A stretch of DNA of 36,084 bases from Methanogenium sp. (GTDB taxonomy: Archaea > Halobacteriota > Methanomicrobia > Methanomicrobiales > Methanomicrobiaceae): positions 1 through 36,084 of the forward strand of contig JAUVCV010000027.1 of assembly GCA_030595665.1 (NCBI GenBank). The letters are read 5' to 3'. The translations under genes were made by a program, and so were the position numbers. Of the stretch, positions 1-12,372 are shown in pieces. The stretch's first letter is position 1, and each line of letters opens with the position of its first letter. The notes beneath the pieces are model-generated. The model had not been told where the DNA came from and did not search any database. It was given only the letters and a program-made list of their open reading frames with translations.

Positions 1-511
1 ATCCTAAGGTGATTTCAATCCACACACCCGCGAAGGGTGTGACCCAGTCGCTCAGGCGGTCGTATAGGATGCCTATTATTTCAATCCACACACCCGCGAA
101 GGGTGTGACTACCTCAGGCGTCCACCTGCTGCTATGCACTCAGGTATTTCAATCCACACACCCGCGAAGGGTGTGACACAACACCCCGGATCTTCGGCTT
201 GTAGGTTAGGATTTCAATCCACACACCCGCGAAGGGTGTGACATAGGCATACGGATCATCTGCTATCAGGTCAAGCGTATTTCAATCCACACACCCGCGA
301 AGGGTGTGACTGTGTAATAATGCCCCATCCTGCGGTTGCCTTTGATTTCAATCCACACACCCGCGAAGGGTGTGACATGGCCCCACTGCGGCAGCAAATC
401 CTGCGATGACAAATTTCAATCCACACACCCGCGAAGGGTGTGACTCTAATGTTGTCTATCTTGGCCACTGTGATCGCGGATTTCAATCCACACACCCGCG
501 AAGGGTGTGAC
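1..511 (-). CRISPR. Type I-C CRISPR array, 8 repeats, truncated at left edge
   Basis: Eight identical 32-bp repeats lie at 12-43, 78-109, 146-177, 211-242, 279-310, 345-376, 413-444 and 480-511. Seven complete spacers of 34, 36, 33, 36, 34, 36 and 35 bp separate them, and bases 1-11 are part of a further spacer, so the array continues off the left edge. Read on the minus strand the repeat begins GTCACACCC, has a CACCC/GGGTG hairpin and ends GGATTGAAAT, which is the type I-C pattern and gives the usual 5' crRNA handle. The array is therefore transcribed leftward, with the repeat at 480-511 next to the leader. All repeats are perfect, including the leader-proximal one, so no degenerate terminal repeat is in view. 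Confidence 0.98.
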
Positions 512-757
512 CGCAAATTTATTTTATACTTTTCTGAATATTAAATTACGCATTGGTTTTAAGAGATCGGGTTGGCAATTGCAAACTGCGACATATATCG
601 ACACCCTGGACAAAAATTCTAATCGGGGAAATAATTATTTCAAATTATATATTGGCCCTCATTTAATTGCGGGCCGCGTCCGGATCCAAAATACCAATCC
701 TGCCCCGTATCATCCGGAAAAATCATCAAAAAGGTTATAAGTAATAAAATAATTTTC
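512..757 (-). promoter_or_regulatory. CRISPR leader
   Basis: This AT-rich, gene-free stretch separates the cas2 end from the leader-proximal repeat on the strand that transcribes the array. It is where the leader with the array promoter and the Cas1-Cas2 integration signals should lie. A TATA-like element is at 644-653 on the minus strand, and a second AT-rich block (521-530) abuts the first repeat. A 77-codon open frame on the plus strand here has no support as a gene. Confidence 0.75.
644..653 (-). promoter_or_regulatory. Candidate TATA box of the CRISPR leader
   Basis: On the minus strand the bases read AATATATAAT, a good archaeal TATA element. Archaeal spacing of about 26 bp would place the start of transcription near 620, about 110 nt before the first repeat. 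The AGTATAAAAT at 530-521 is an alternative but would start transcription inside the repeat. Confidence 0.4.
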
Positions 758-800
758 CTGCGAAGCTCCCGGGGATTATATGGCAGCTTCTGGTTCGCAG
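758..800 (-). terminator. Inverted repeat just after cas2, possible cas terminator
   Basis: CTGCGAA at 758-764 pairs with TTCGCAG at 794-800, and an overlapping GAAGCT/AGCTTC pair (762-767 and 785-790) could form an alternative hairpin. It begins 3 bp after the cas2 stop and is followed on the minus strand by AT-rich DNA. It may end the cas transcript or separate it from leader transcription. Confidence 0.35.
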
Positions 801-803
801 TCG

Positions 804-1094
804 TTATGCAATTAATAATCCTTCCGGATCATAACCGCCCTTGGTACCATAGTGCTCGACCCGGTTTTTCCAGTTCTTCCCCAGATAATAAAACCGGAGA
901 CTGTCTTTTTCCTCATCAATAATCCCGCACAAAGAGTGTTTAAGGTTTGCAAACTGGGCAGGGTCAAGCAGGCATTCAAAAACAGAATTCTGCACCCTCT
1001 GACCATAATTGACACACACTTTTGCCACCTGTCTGAGCCGCTTCTTTCCCCCGTCAGACTCTGTACTTACATCATACGTAACCAAAACCATCAT
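804..1094 (-). CDS. cas2: CRISPR-associated Cas2 (type I-C)
   Basis: A 96-residue protein of normal Cas2 length. It starts with the beta strand and metal-site aspartate of the family (MMVLVTYDVS, Asp8) and continues in the ferredoxin-like fold, including a QNSVFEC strand and an RFYYLG strand. Cas2 dimers form the core of the Cas1-Cas2 integrase that inserts new spacers at the leader end of the array. The start at 1094 is preceded by GAGGA with a 6-nt spacer; a second ATG follows directly and could also serve. It is the last gene of the cas operon, 9 bp after cas1, and its stop is about 290 bp from the array. Confidence 0.96.
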   Translation of the reverse strand: MMVLVTYDVSTESDGGKKRLRQVAKVCVNYGQRVQNSVFECLLDPAQFANLKHSLCGIIDEEKDSLRFYYLGKNWKNRVEHYGTKGGYDPEGLLIA

Positions 1095-1103
1095 AGAAAT
1101 TCC

Positions 1104-2135
1104 TCAATTCATAAAAAAGGGCGGATACCCATCGATATCCCCCCGCAAATGGCGGGCCATAAGCATTGCCTGAACATACGGAACCAGCCCGACAGATATC
1201 TTCTCTCCAAGATAGGGATGAGTAATCTCGTCCTGCTTTCTTTTTTGCCATGCACCAAGAATCTCTTTTCTCCCGTCATCCGTCATGAGTACTCCCCCGT
1301 TCTCCTTTTTGACAAAATCCTTCGGCTTCACCTGGTTCAGGTTGATTAAATTCAGTGCCAGACGGTCAGCCATAAACGGACGGAGTTCTTCCATCATATC
1401 CAGCGCAAGACTGGCCCTGCCCGGTCTGTCCGTATGGAAAAATCCCACATACGGATCCAGCCCGACCGTTTCCAGCGCTGATTCAACATCATGCGCAAGA
1501 AGCGTGTACAGAAACGAGAGCATCGCATTCATATTGTCACGGGGAGGTCTCCGGTTCCGTTCCCTGAGATAAAAATCATCTTTTTGCTTAAGAATAAGTT
1601 CATCAAGAGCAGAAAAATAAAATCGTGCACAATTGCCCTCGATGCCCCGGAGACTATCTGCCGTCATGCAATCCTCAATCTTCAGCATGTGTTCAATGAG
1701 CAGACGGTCGGCCGTGGTCACTTTTCTGTCGTCTACCGTGTCACCGTGATCCCGGATGCCTCTCCCCAGCACCGTTCTGCAATTCACCGTCTTTCCGATA
1801 ATAAACGACTTTGCCATCTCCAGCGAATCAGGAGGACTGTCTGCTATCCGATACTGTGTACGTCTGAGAAGAACATTCCCCCGTACCTTTCCACTGACAC
1901 GTGCCTGAAACTGGCCCTGTGGGCTTAAAAATGAAAGACCAATGCTATTGTCTGAGCATAATTTCATTAATTGGGGACTTGCTCCCATGTATCCAAAACA
2001 GACAATACTTTCCAGATTATACACCGGGATGCGGAACCTCTCTGTGTTGTCAACTCTCACAACGACATTGTCCCCGTCCTTTGCCAGATACGAATCAGGA
2101 TTTGTCACATATAACGTATTCAAAAGTTTTCTCAT
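1104..2135 (-). CDS. cas1: CRISPR-associated endonuclease/integrase Cas1 (type I-C)
   Basis: Cas1 is the metal-dependent integrase that adds spacers to the array together with Cas2. The protein begins MRKLLNTLYV, the usual type I-C start, and has the expected length of about 343 residues. Metal ligands are visible: Glu166 in RGIEGN, His234 in GFFHTDRPG and Glu249 in DMMEELRP. I place the start at the ATG at 2135, because a GGGGAG site stands 8 nt before it. A TTG two codons upstream would lie only 2 nt from that site. The gene follows cas4 by 2 bp, so translation is probably coupled. Nothing suggests loss of activity. Confidence 0.96.
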   Translation of the reverse strand: MRKLLNTLYVTNPDSYLAKDGDNVVVRVDNTERFRIPVYNLESIVCFGYMGASPQLMKLCSDNSIGLSFLSPQGQFQARVSGKVRGNVLLRRTQYRIADSPPDSLEMAKSFIIGKTVNCRTVLGRGIRDHGDTVDDRKVTTADRLLIEHMLKIEDCMTADSLRGIEGNCARFYFSALDELILKQKDDFYLRERNRRPPRDNMNAMLSFLYTLLAHDVESALETVGLDPYVGFFHTDRPGRASLALDMMEELRPFMADRLALNLINLNQVKPKDFVKKENGGVLMTDDGRKEILGAWQKRKQDEITHPYLGEKISVGLVPYVQAMLMARHLRGDIDGYPPFFMN

Positions 2136-2137
2136 GC

Positions 2138-2833
2138 TCAAAGCTCCCCATCATTACCCGTACATGCATCCCTCACATGGTTTTTGATATAGGTATCAAC
2201 AGATCGATTCTTCTTCGTCAGTCTCGGCATACAGACATCAAAAAGAGAACAAAGGCTGCACTTACGGTTCTTTTGAGCCGGAGGGGTTATGCCTTCACGG
2301 AACAGGTGGTGCATCTCCTCTGCAAGAGCATACACCAGATCTCTCAGTTCTTCGGTCATGTCGGTGTGTATCCGTCTGCGGATTTCGTAGTAATATAAAT
2401 CAGCGGTCGGAATTTCAACACCGAACATCTCTTCCAGACAGATAACCTGTGCACACAACTGCACCTCATCACGCTCATCGATCTTCGGTTTCCCTCTCTT
2501 ATACTCGACAGGCACCATCTTCCACAAACCCTCAGAATTAGGGATGGAAACGCCAACCTTTGAACGGGTATATTCAATCACATCAGCGATGCCATACAGA
2601 CCCAGGGTGTGTGAAACAAGAGGGAACGCCCTTGAGATTCGGACATCCCCCCTGCTTTCGGTAAAAAACGGGTCATCGACACGTTCGTGGAGGAAATGGC
2701 CTTCCGTTGTTCTCAGATTATCCGCCCATTGTTGTTCGACATGAATGAGTGCCCACTGCCGTTTGCAGAAGCAAAAATGCTGTATGCCGGATAACGACAG
2801 CAGTTCGTCATCCGCATATCGTGTTTCTCTCAT
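2138..2833 (-). CDS. cas4: CRISPR-associated exonuclease Cas4 (type I-C)
   Basis: Cas4 is a RecB-family Fe-S nuclease that trims prespacers and helps choose those with the right PAM and orientation, working with Cas1-Cas2. The 231-residue protein shows the cluster cysteines at both ends: Cys21/Cys23 in HFCFCKRQW and three near residues 192-201 in KCSLCSLFDVC. Between them are the RecB motifs, with VEYKRGKPK around residue 110 and DEVQLCAQ around residue 125. It overlaps cas7 by ATGA and runs directly into cas1, so the adaptation genes are co-translated with the interference genes. Confidence 0.95.
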   Translation of the reverse strand: MRETRYADDELLSLSGIQHFCFCKRQWALIHVEQQWADNLRTTEGHFLHERVDDPFFTESRGDVRISRAFPLVSHTLGLYGIADVIEYTRSKVGVSIPNSEGLWKMVPVEYKRGKPKIDERDEVQLCAQVICLEEMFGVEIPTADLYYYEIRRRIHTDMTEELRDLVYALAEEMHHLFREGITPPAQKNRKCSLCSLFDVCMPRLTKKNRSVDTYIKNHVRDACTGNDGEL

Positions 2834-3681
2834 AATTTTTCAATCAGAGAGACACCATCCGGAATATCCGGGGATATAGTAACAGTGTAATCGGTAAATG
2901 CACGCGGTGGCCGGTCTCCGGATATGCGTTCCACATTGATTTTATCAAACAGGATATGGGACTGGCAGCACCCGAGTTCGCTGTCATGCTTAAACACAAT
3001 CAGTTTTCTGGCAGACATCTTTCCCCGTGCTGCGGAATGGTCATGCTCAAACATATTAACAAGGCTGTCCCAGAAGAGCTCAAGATCATCTTCACTGAAC
3101 CCGGTGGTCTTCTTTGCCAGGTTCGCTGATATGTATCCCTCCGCCCGGTAGAGTCCATACGGAATGATCTGCTTCTTTCCCATCGTCTGGCCCTTCTCTG
3201 CATCAGCTGGTTTTGTCACGGCACACCGGGTGACCGTAATTTCCTGCTGGTAAATTGGATCCATACTGCGGCTAAAATTGATCTGTACCGGGCCTCGTAC
3301 CTGACCACAGTTAACCTCTGTTGTCATCACAGCGCCAAACGTGCGGATATCAAAGAAATTCTGGCACATGAACTTCGTCAGTTCATCATCTTTCGGCTTC
3401 TTTTTGTCAGGCTTAATACCAAGGTGTTTGTAGGCTTTTTCGTGCTGATCATTGAGGACCGCCCCGGATTTCACATAGATTTCATATCCCGGTTCACCCT
3501 CTTTTACCAGATCAACATAATCCCGTATCTTCCGCTTCAGGCACACATCCGTTACAATACCGCATCCGGTCTGGGGATCGATTCGGGGCATATTTCCCAT
3601 ATCCGGGTCACCATTCGGGTTTCCGTTCTCTACGTCATACAACAATACAAACTCATATCGGTTTTTAATACATTCACTCAT
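2830..3681 (-). CDS. cas7: Cascade backbone protein Cas7 (Csd2, type I-C)
   Basis: Cas7 (Csd2) forms the helical backbone of the type I-C Cascade complex along the crRNA. The 283-residue protein has the family start, with YEFVLLYDVENGNPNGDPD near residues 9-27, and conserved blocks such as FDIRTFGAV and GPVQINFSRSMDPI. Its length is normal for Csd2. A strong GGAGGAG site lies 6 nt before the ATG and overlaps the end of cas8c, whose stop is only 3 bp upstream. The strong site fits the need for several Cas7 copies per complex. It overlaps cas4 by ATGA. Confidence 0.96.
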   Translation of the reverse strand: MSECIKNRYEFVLLYDVENGNPNGDPDMGNMPRIDPQTGCGIVTDVCLKRKIRDYVDLVKEGEPGYEIYVKSGAVLNDQHEKAYKHLGIKPDKKKPKDDELTKFMCQNFFDIRTFGAVMTTEVNCGQVRGPVQINFSRSMDPIYQQEITVTRCAVTKPADAEKGQTMGKKQIIPYGLYRAEGYISANLAKKTTGFSEDDLELFWDSLVNMFEHDHSAARGKMSARKLIVFKHDSELGCCQSHILFDKINVERISGDRPPRAFTDYTVTISPDIPDGVSLIEKL

Positions 3682-3684
3682 AAT

Positions 3685-8433
<4,749 letters not shown>

Positions 8434-8520
8434 GTGAATTTCTTCTGAAGATGCTGATGGGATACATTCACGGGCCGGATTCTAATAATAATGAAGGTGT
8501 AATTTCCAATTAGACCGTTT

Positions 8521-8530
8521 TATTTATATC
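8521..8530 (-). promoter_or_regulatory. Candidate TATA box of the cas operon
   Basis: The minus strand reads TTTTGATATAAATA here, a purine/T-flanked archaeal TATA element. Transcription would start near 8500, giving a leader of about 65 nt before cas3. The same AT-rich block could also serve the divergent hicB remnant. Confidence 0.5.
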
Positions 8531-8556
8531 AAAATTATTCGTGGCAGTATTAATAA

Positions 8557-8781
8557 CTAATTGTTATTTTTAATTGCCTTACCCGAGAAGATGAGGACGG
8601 CTATTGCTATGCTTCTGTCCCTTCCCTGCCGGGATGTTTCACACAGGCAAAATCATATGATGAACTCATTAAATGCCTTCGTGAGGCGATAACCCTCTAC
8701 CTTGAAACAAACGAACCACCTGAGCCTGATGAGCAGAGGGAGTTTGTAGGGGTACAGGCAATTGAAATTGAGTCCTGTTAA
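8557..8781 (+). pseudogene. hicB: HicB-like antitoxin, N-terminally incomplete
   Basis: An open frame from 8557 (after a stop at 8554) to the TAA at 8779 encodes a HicB-type antitoxin domain. REDEDGYCYASVPSLPGCF is the HicB signature (acidic turn, Y, VPxLPGC), followed by SYDELIKCLREAITLYLE. No ATG, GTG or TTG occurs in frame before the conserved core. Only ATT at 8560 is available, so the gene either uses a rare start or has lost its start. Its 3' end overlaps hicA by 20 bp, as is common for hic pairs. HicB normally binds HicA and represses the operon. Given the broken hicA next to it, this is probably a decaying pair. Confidence 0.72.
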
Positions 8782-8987
8782 GGTTGAAAAGGTCATAAAA
8801 GTACTCGAAGAATCAGGTTTTTCGGTTGTCTGGCAGAAAGGCAGCCACATTAGTCTCAAAAGTTCAGGACGGGAGAAGCGTTGTGAGACCTGTTTATCCT
8901 GGGGAAGAACCGGGCAGGGGAATATTACGTGCAATCATTCGACAGGCAGGCCTCACCCGTGAAGAATTTCTGAGAAGACTGAAGTGA
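8762..8987 (+). pseudogene. hicA: HicA-like toxin with +1 frameshift
   Basis: HicA toxins are small dsRBD-fold mRNA interferases. From the TTG at 8762 the reading frame gives KVEKVIKVLEESGFSVVWQK and then GSHISLKS, which contains the catalytic histidine context GSH. After codon 35 the frame is lost. In the next frame the rest of HicA continues as GRSVVRPVYPGEEPGRGIL and ends RQAGLTREEFLRRLK, stop at 8985-8987. Removing one G of the GG at 8867-8868 restores a 74-residue HicA with the expected SDGRSVV junction. The frameshift is either a real inactivating mutation or a sequencing error. Confidence 0.78.
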
Positions 8988-9684
8988 CGTTTTTCTCCCG
9001 CATTTTTTTTCTCCTGACAAATCGCTGATATCATCTTGCAGGACACAATCCACAATCCTGACCTTGATGGAGATCTGGGCCGACGGGAAGGCGGAATCCG
9101 TCTGTCCTGATCTGTCCGATCGATGCCCGAAACTGGGGGTGACAACCCTCATTTTTTGCAAAAATACGGGCGAAACGGACGCCGTTTTAATCATTTCCAA
9201 ATGGTCTCAAAATACGGCTGTTTTGTGCGTTATTTTAACTATTGCCTGATTATCACGGAGTATTGTGGGGGTGCTATTGCCTATTTTTTTGAGAGGATGT
9301 ATTGGTTGCCTCCGGCTGAGAACGGCTCCCTCCGGCCGTCTGTGTGGATGTGTTTTTTGGGGTGGGGGCTGTTTGGGGAATATTTATGCGTTGCCTGACC
9401 CGATGAAGGGATTTCCCCGAAGATTGAAAGAGGCATATATCACAGCAGGCACTCTCAGATAGAAGAGAAGCAGCACATAATCAGTTTCTAAAAAGAGATT
9501 AAAGCAACCAATAATTCAACAAAGATGAAACGAAATCCCTATTCTGGAGAATAGAGGAGTTCACACCAGTGTTAGGTCATAATATTTTTTTATGGAATGC
9601 CATTAAAGTGAGGTGGGTGGGGGGGAGAAGGCAGTTCCGTGGCTGATAAATACTCTAAATCAATCTCTAATGATTAATTGGGGC
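8988..9684. other. Gene-free spacer of about 700 bp
   Basis: No convincing gene, RNA or known element was found. Short open frames on both strands have no start signals or recognisable domains. The stretch has odd composition, with T-rich blocks near 9000-9012 and 9580-9592 and G-rich blocks near 9358-9375 and 9610-9627. It separates the CRISPR/hic block from the AT-rich ATPase operon and may be debris of former accessory genes. Confidence 0.5.
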
Positions 9685-12372
9685 TCAATCATTCCAAATT
9701 AATTTATTTTTTGAATATCGTAGAACACGAGCTCTACCACCTTTCTTCATTGAAAAATTTAATCCTTGGCGAATGATTTCTGGCATCCAGTAATCTTCAT
9801 TATCTAAAATCAGAATTCCATTAATTTTTAGCAAGTTTATTTGTTCTGTAGTTAAATTCAGGTCTTCTCGTTTGAATGGGATCGATTTGGAATTGCCTTC
9901 AACAGACTTAATTTTATCAAATATATCCTTTAATTGGAAATTTTCTTCAGATATTTCACTTATTTTATAAGTACTACATTGGCTTAATGAGCTCCGTATA
10001 ACTTTTGGAATGAGAATTCGATCTGTCCAGTATGTATCATTTACAGATTCTCTTGATGCAATGTTAATCAATCTTACTAAGTCTCTAGGCTGAATTAGTC
10101 CATTAAAATCTGATAAAGCACCAAGTACCCATTCAGCAGTTTTTGCTTCTTTAGAATTATCTTTTCCAAGTTTTCTGCCCCATAATTCATACAGTGATTC
10201 AACCAAATCTCCTGTTGTTTCATGAGATTTATCATACTGAATAGTTTTCGAGCGAGTGATTTCTGATTTCTGGCAAATCCAATCTACCAAACGTAAAGCT
10301 TCTTTTTTATTCCAATGTAACTCATAAGGCTTGTAGCGATTAGTAAACTGCATTCTGTTTTGTGGTATAGCATTTGTTAGCATATCTTCCCTAACAAAGA
10401 CAATAAGTCCTATTGGCTGATTGGGGAGTTGTTCTAACCATAACGGTACGTCCTGTAATAATCCACGTAATGCAATTCTCTGTTTTTCATTAGAATTTAA
10501 CTCAGGGAAAATATCCTCTAATCCGTCAATAATCGCAATAACAGAAGAATTTTGCTTATTCAATAGATTAATCAAGTCTTTCCATGAATCATTCTTATAA
10601 GAAAATCCAAGGGAATATGCGATTAGATTCAACCAAATATTTTTCCAATCAGAACTTGATAGTCCATTTTTTTTTAATTCTGTTTGAATTATTTCATTAG
10701 GTTCATAATGTGAAGGCACTTCCTCATGAAGTAATGATTGTCTGGTTTTCGATCGAGTACCATTTATTTTTGTTTGCATATCCTGAGAATTATTTTTTGA
10801 ACCTAAGACTGGCAACATCAATGCCTTAACTTTTGATTCCTTTCCAATATCATTGACGAATAAATCCCAATTATCTCTTTGAAACATCTGATTGGCAGTA
10901 TATGTTTTTCCAGATCCTTTTGATCCAATTATTACTGCAATTGGAATTCGTGTTGAAAAATTATCCGCTAGATTGGTAAGAGGTTTGGTTGCTAAAAAAT
11001 CAGTTATAGAAGAAACCTCGGCGTAGATCATTTTTTCTGTAAAGTCTTCTAATTTTTTTCTATTGTTTATTAGAATATTCTTGAAACTTTCATTTAATGG
11101 CTGTTCATTCGTTGGTTTATTATCTTGAGGGAGAGGGAACAATGAAGAAAGTGAACGTATATTTTTGATAAATCCCGTGTCTCTAATTTTTTTAGATATA
11201 CTGCTCCAATCATTCGAAAGACAAATCAAGTCATAATTGTGGGCTAAATCTAGTATCGATTCAATATGAATCGCATCTTCAATAACATCTTCATCTTCAC
11301 CATTTTTATTTTTCAATAGAAGATTCGTGATCGCGTTATCATAAATCTCTGAATTTAAAAGTTCTTCAGGAATTTTATTTACTATCAATGAAGGATATCG
11401 GCAATTTTGTCCAATAAGTTCAGAGATTCGTTCTAATTCCTGAAGAAGTAGTTTGGTTCCTTCGAGAGACTGTTCGCTGAGGGTTGTCACAATCACTCGA
11501 TAAACACGCGGATCGAGGATAAGACCTGCAGATAGTTCTGAAAGACCTGCTCTTAGATCAACAATAACTGCAGAAACGCCTAATTTTTTACCTAATTTTG
11601 TAATAATTGTGGTAAGGTAGTACGGATCATCCTTAATCTTTGTAAAGAGTCCGGGATCAATTTCAAGTGTTCTAAACTGTTCTTTATTTCGAAAAGATGG
11701 TAAAATAAATACATTATCTATTTTTTGATTATTCAGCTCCTGAGCAACAATTTCAATAGCTAAATCAAGATTATTTTCACCATGACATAACGTGAGAAAG
11801 TCAGAATATGAAATGCCCGGGGTAGGTTTTTCCTTCTCAATCAAAAAGCTTAGTCCAGGAGCCTCCAAATCTCCATCAATAATTAGTATTGGACGATTGT
11901 TATTTTTTGAAGACAAATCTATTGCCAATGTTACGGCGCATAAAGTTCGACCCACACCGCCCTTAAATGAGTGAAAGGCAATAATCGAGGGATCATTTTC
12001 ATTTAATTGTTTTAGGGCTTTTGGCTTATTTTTTTGATTTATGATTGATGATGGTCTACGAAAACTGGGAATAATAGGTAATTCTGGAATATCATCAGTA
12101 GTCTCTTCAATGATAACTGGCAACTTTCTTTCAATATCTGATGCACTTTTTAGAACAATTGCTTGATTTTCGTGATCATATCGTGGATCAAATGCCTCAG
12201 CAACCCATCTGAGTACAGCCTCAGTAGTTCCTTCTTTAACAGAAATTTCGACAGAATTCCAGTATGCAACTATATTATAAATGAAATCGGGTAATTCTCG
12301 CTTGATGTACGCTCGATAAAAAAATTCTTCCACATCAGTCCAGGTAATCAAAGCAATGTCGTCATACATCAT
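9685..12372 (-). CDS. KGGVGR-variant ParA-like ATPase fused to a second P-loop NTPase
   Basis: An 895-residue soluble protein with two nucleotide-binding modules. After an N-terminal region (1-125) without a known domain comes a ParA/MinD-like fold. It has SFKGGVGRT (135-143), where Arg replaces the second lysine of the usual KGGVGKT, an IIDGDLEAPGLS switch I (Asp166/168) and a VIVDLRAG Walker B (Asp272). The second module has GSKGSGKT (483-490) and VIAIIDGLEDIFPE (611-624) and resembles STAND or Sll1717-type NTPases. The C-terminus is probably helical or winged-helix. I recall KGGVGR-variant ATPases as a named family often found in accessory islands; a defence role is inference. It overlaps the HEPN-like gene by ATGA and is much more AT-rich than the housekeeping genes, which suggests transfer. 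Confidence 0.85.
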   Translation of the reverse strand: MMYDDIALITWTDVEEFFYRAYIKRELPDFIYNIVAYWNSVEISVKEGTTEAVLRWVAEAFDPRYDHENQAIVLKSASDIERKLPVIIEETTDDIPELPIIPSFRRPSSIINQKNKPKALKQLNENDPSIIAFHSFKGGVGRTLCAVTLAIDLSSKNNNRPILIIDGDLEAPGLSFLIEKEKPTPGISYSDFLTLCHGENNLDLAIEIVAQELNNQKIDNVFILPSFRNKEQFRTLEIDPGLFTKIKDDPYYLTTIITKLGKKLGVSAVIVDLRAGLSELSAGLILDPRVYRVIVTTLSEQSLEGTKLLLQELERISELIGQNCRYPSLIVNKIPEELLNSEIYDNAITNLLLKNKNGEDEDVIEDAIHIESILDLAHNYDLICLSNDWSSISKKIRDTGFIKNIRSLSSLFPLPQDNKPTNEQPLNESFKNILINNRKKLEDFTEKMIYAEVSSITDFLATKPLTNLADNFSTRIPIAVIIGSKGSGKTYTANQMFQRDNWDLFVNDIGKESKVKALMLPVLGSKNNSQDMQTKINGTRSKTRQSLLHEEVPSHYEPNEIIQTELKKNGLSSSDWKNIWLNLIAYSLGFSYKNDSWKDLINLLNKQNSSVIAIIDGLEDIFPELNSNEKQRIALRGLLQDVPLWLEQLPNQPIGLIVFVREDMLTNAIPQNRMQFTNRYKPYELHWNKKEALRLVDWICQKSEITRSKTIQYDKSHETTGDLVESLYELWGRKLGKDNSKEAKTAEWVLGALSDFNGLIQPRDLVRLINIASRESVNDTYWTDRILIPKVIRSSLSQCSTYKISEISEENFQLKDIFDKIKSVEGNSKSIPFKREDLNLTTEQINLLKINGILILDNEDYWMPEIIRQGLNFSMKKGGRARVLRYSKNKLIWND

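Noticed and set aside
271..516. 81-residue minus-strand open frame with a repeated peptide
   Set aside because: It is the CRISPR repeats read as protein.
507..740. 77-residue plus-strand frame after the array
   Set aside because: It lies in the leader, has no ribosome site and no recognisable domain.
9064..9462. Three overlapping plus-strand frames between hicA and the ATPase gene
   Set aside because: Low-complexity, aromatic- and Gly-rich translations with no start signal or family; probably non-coding.
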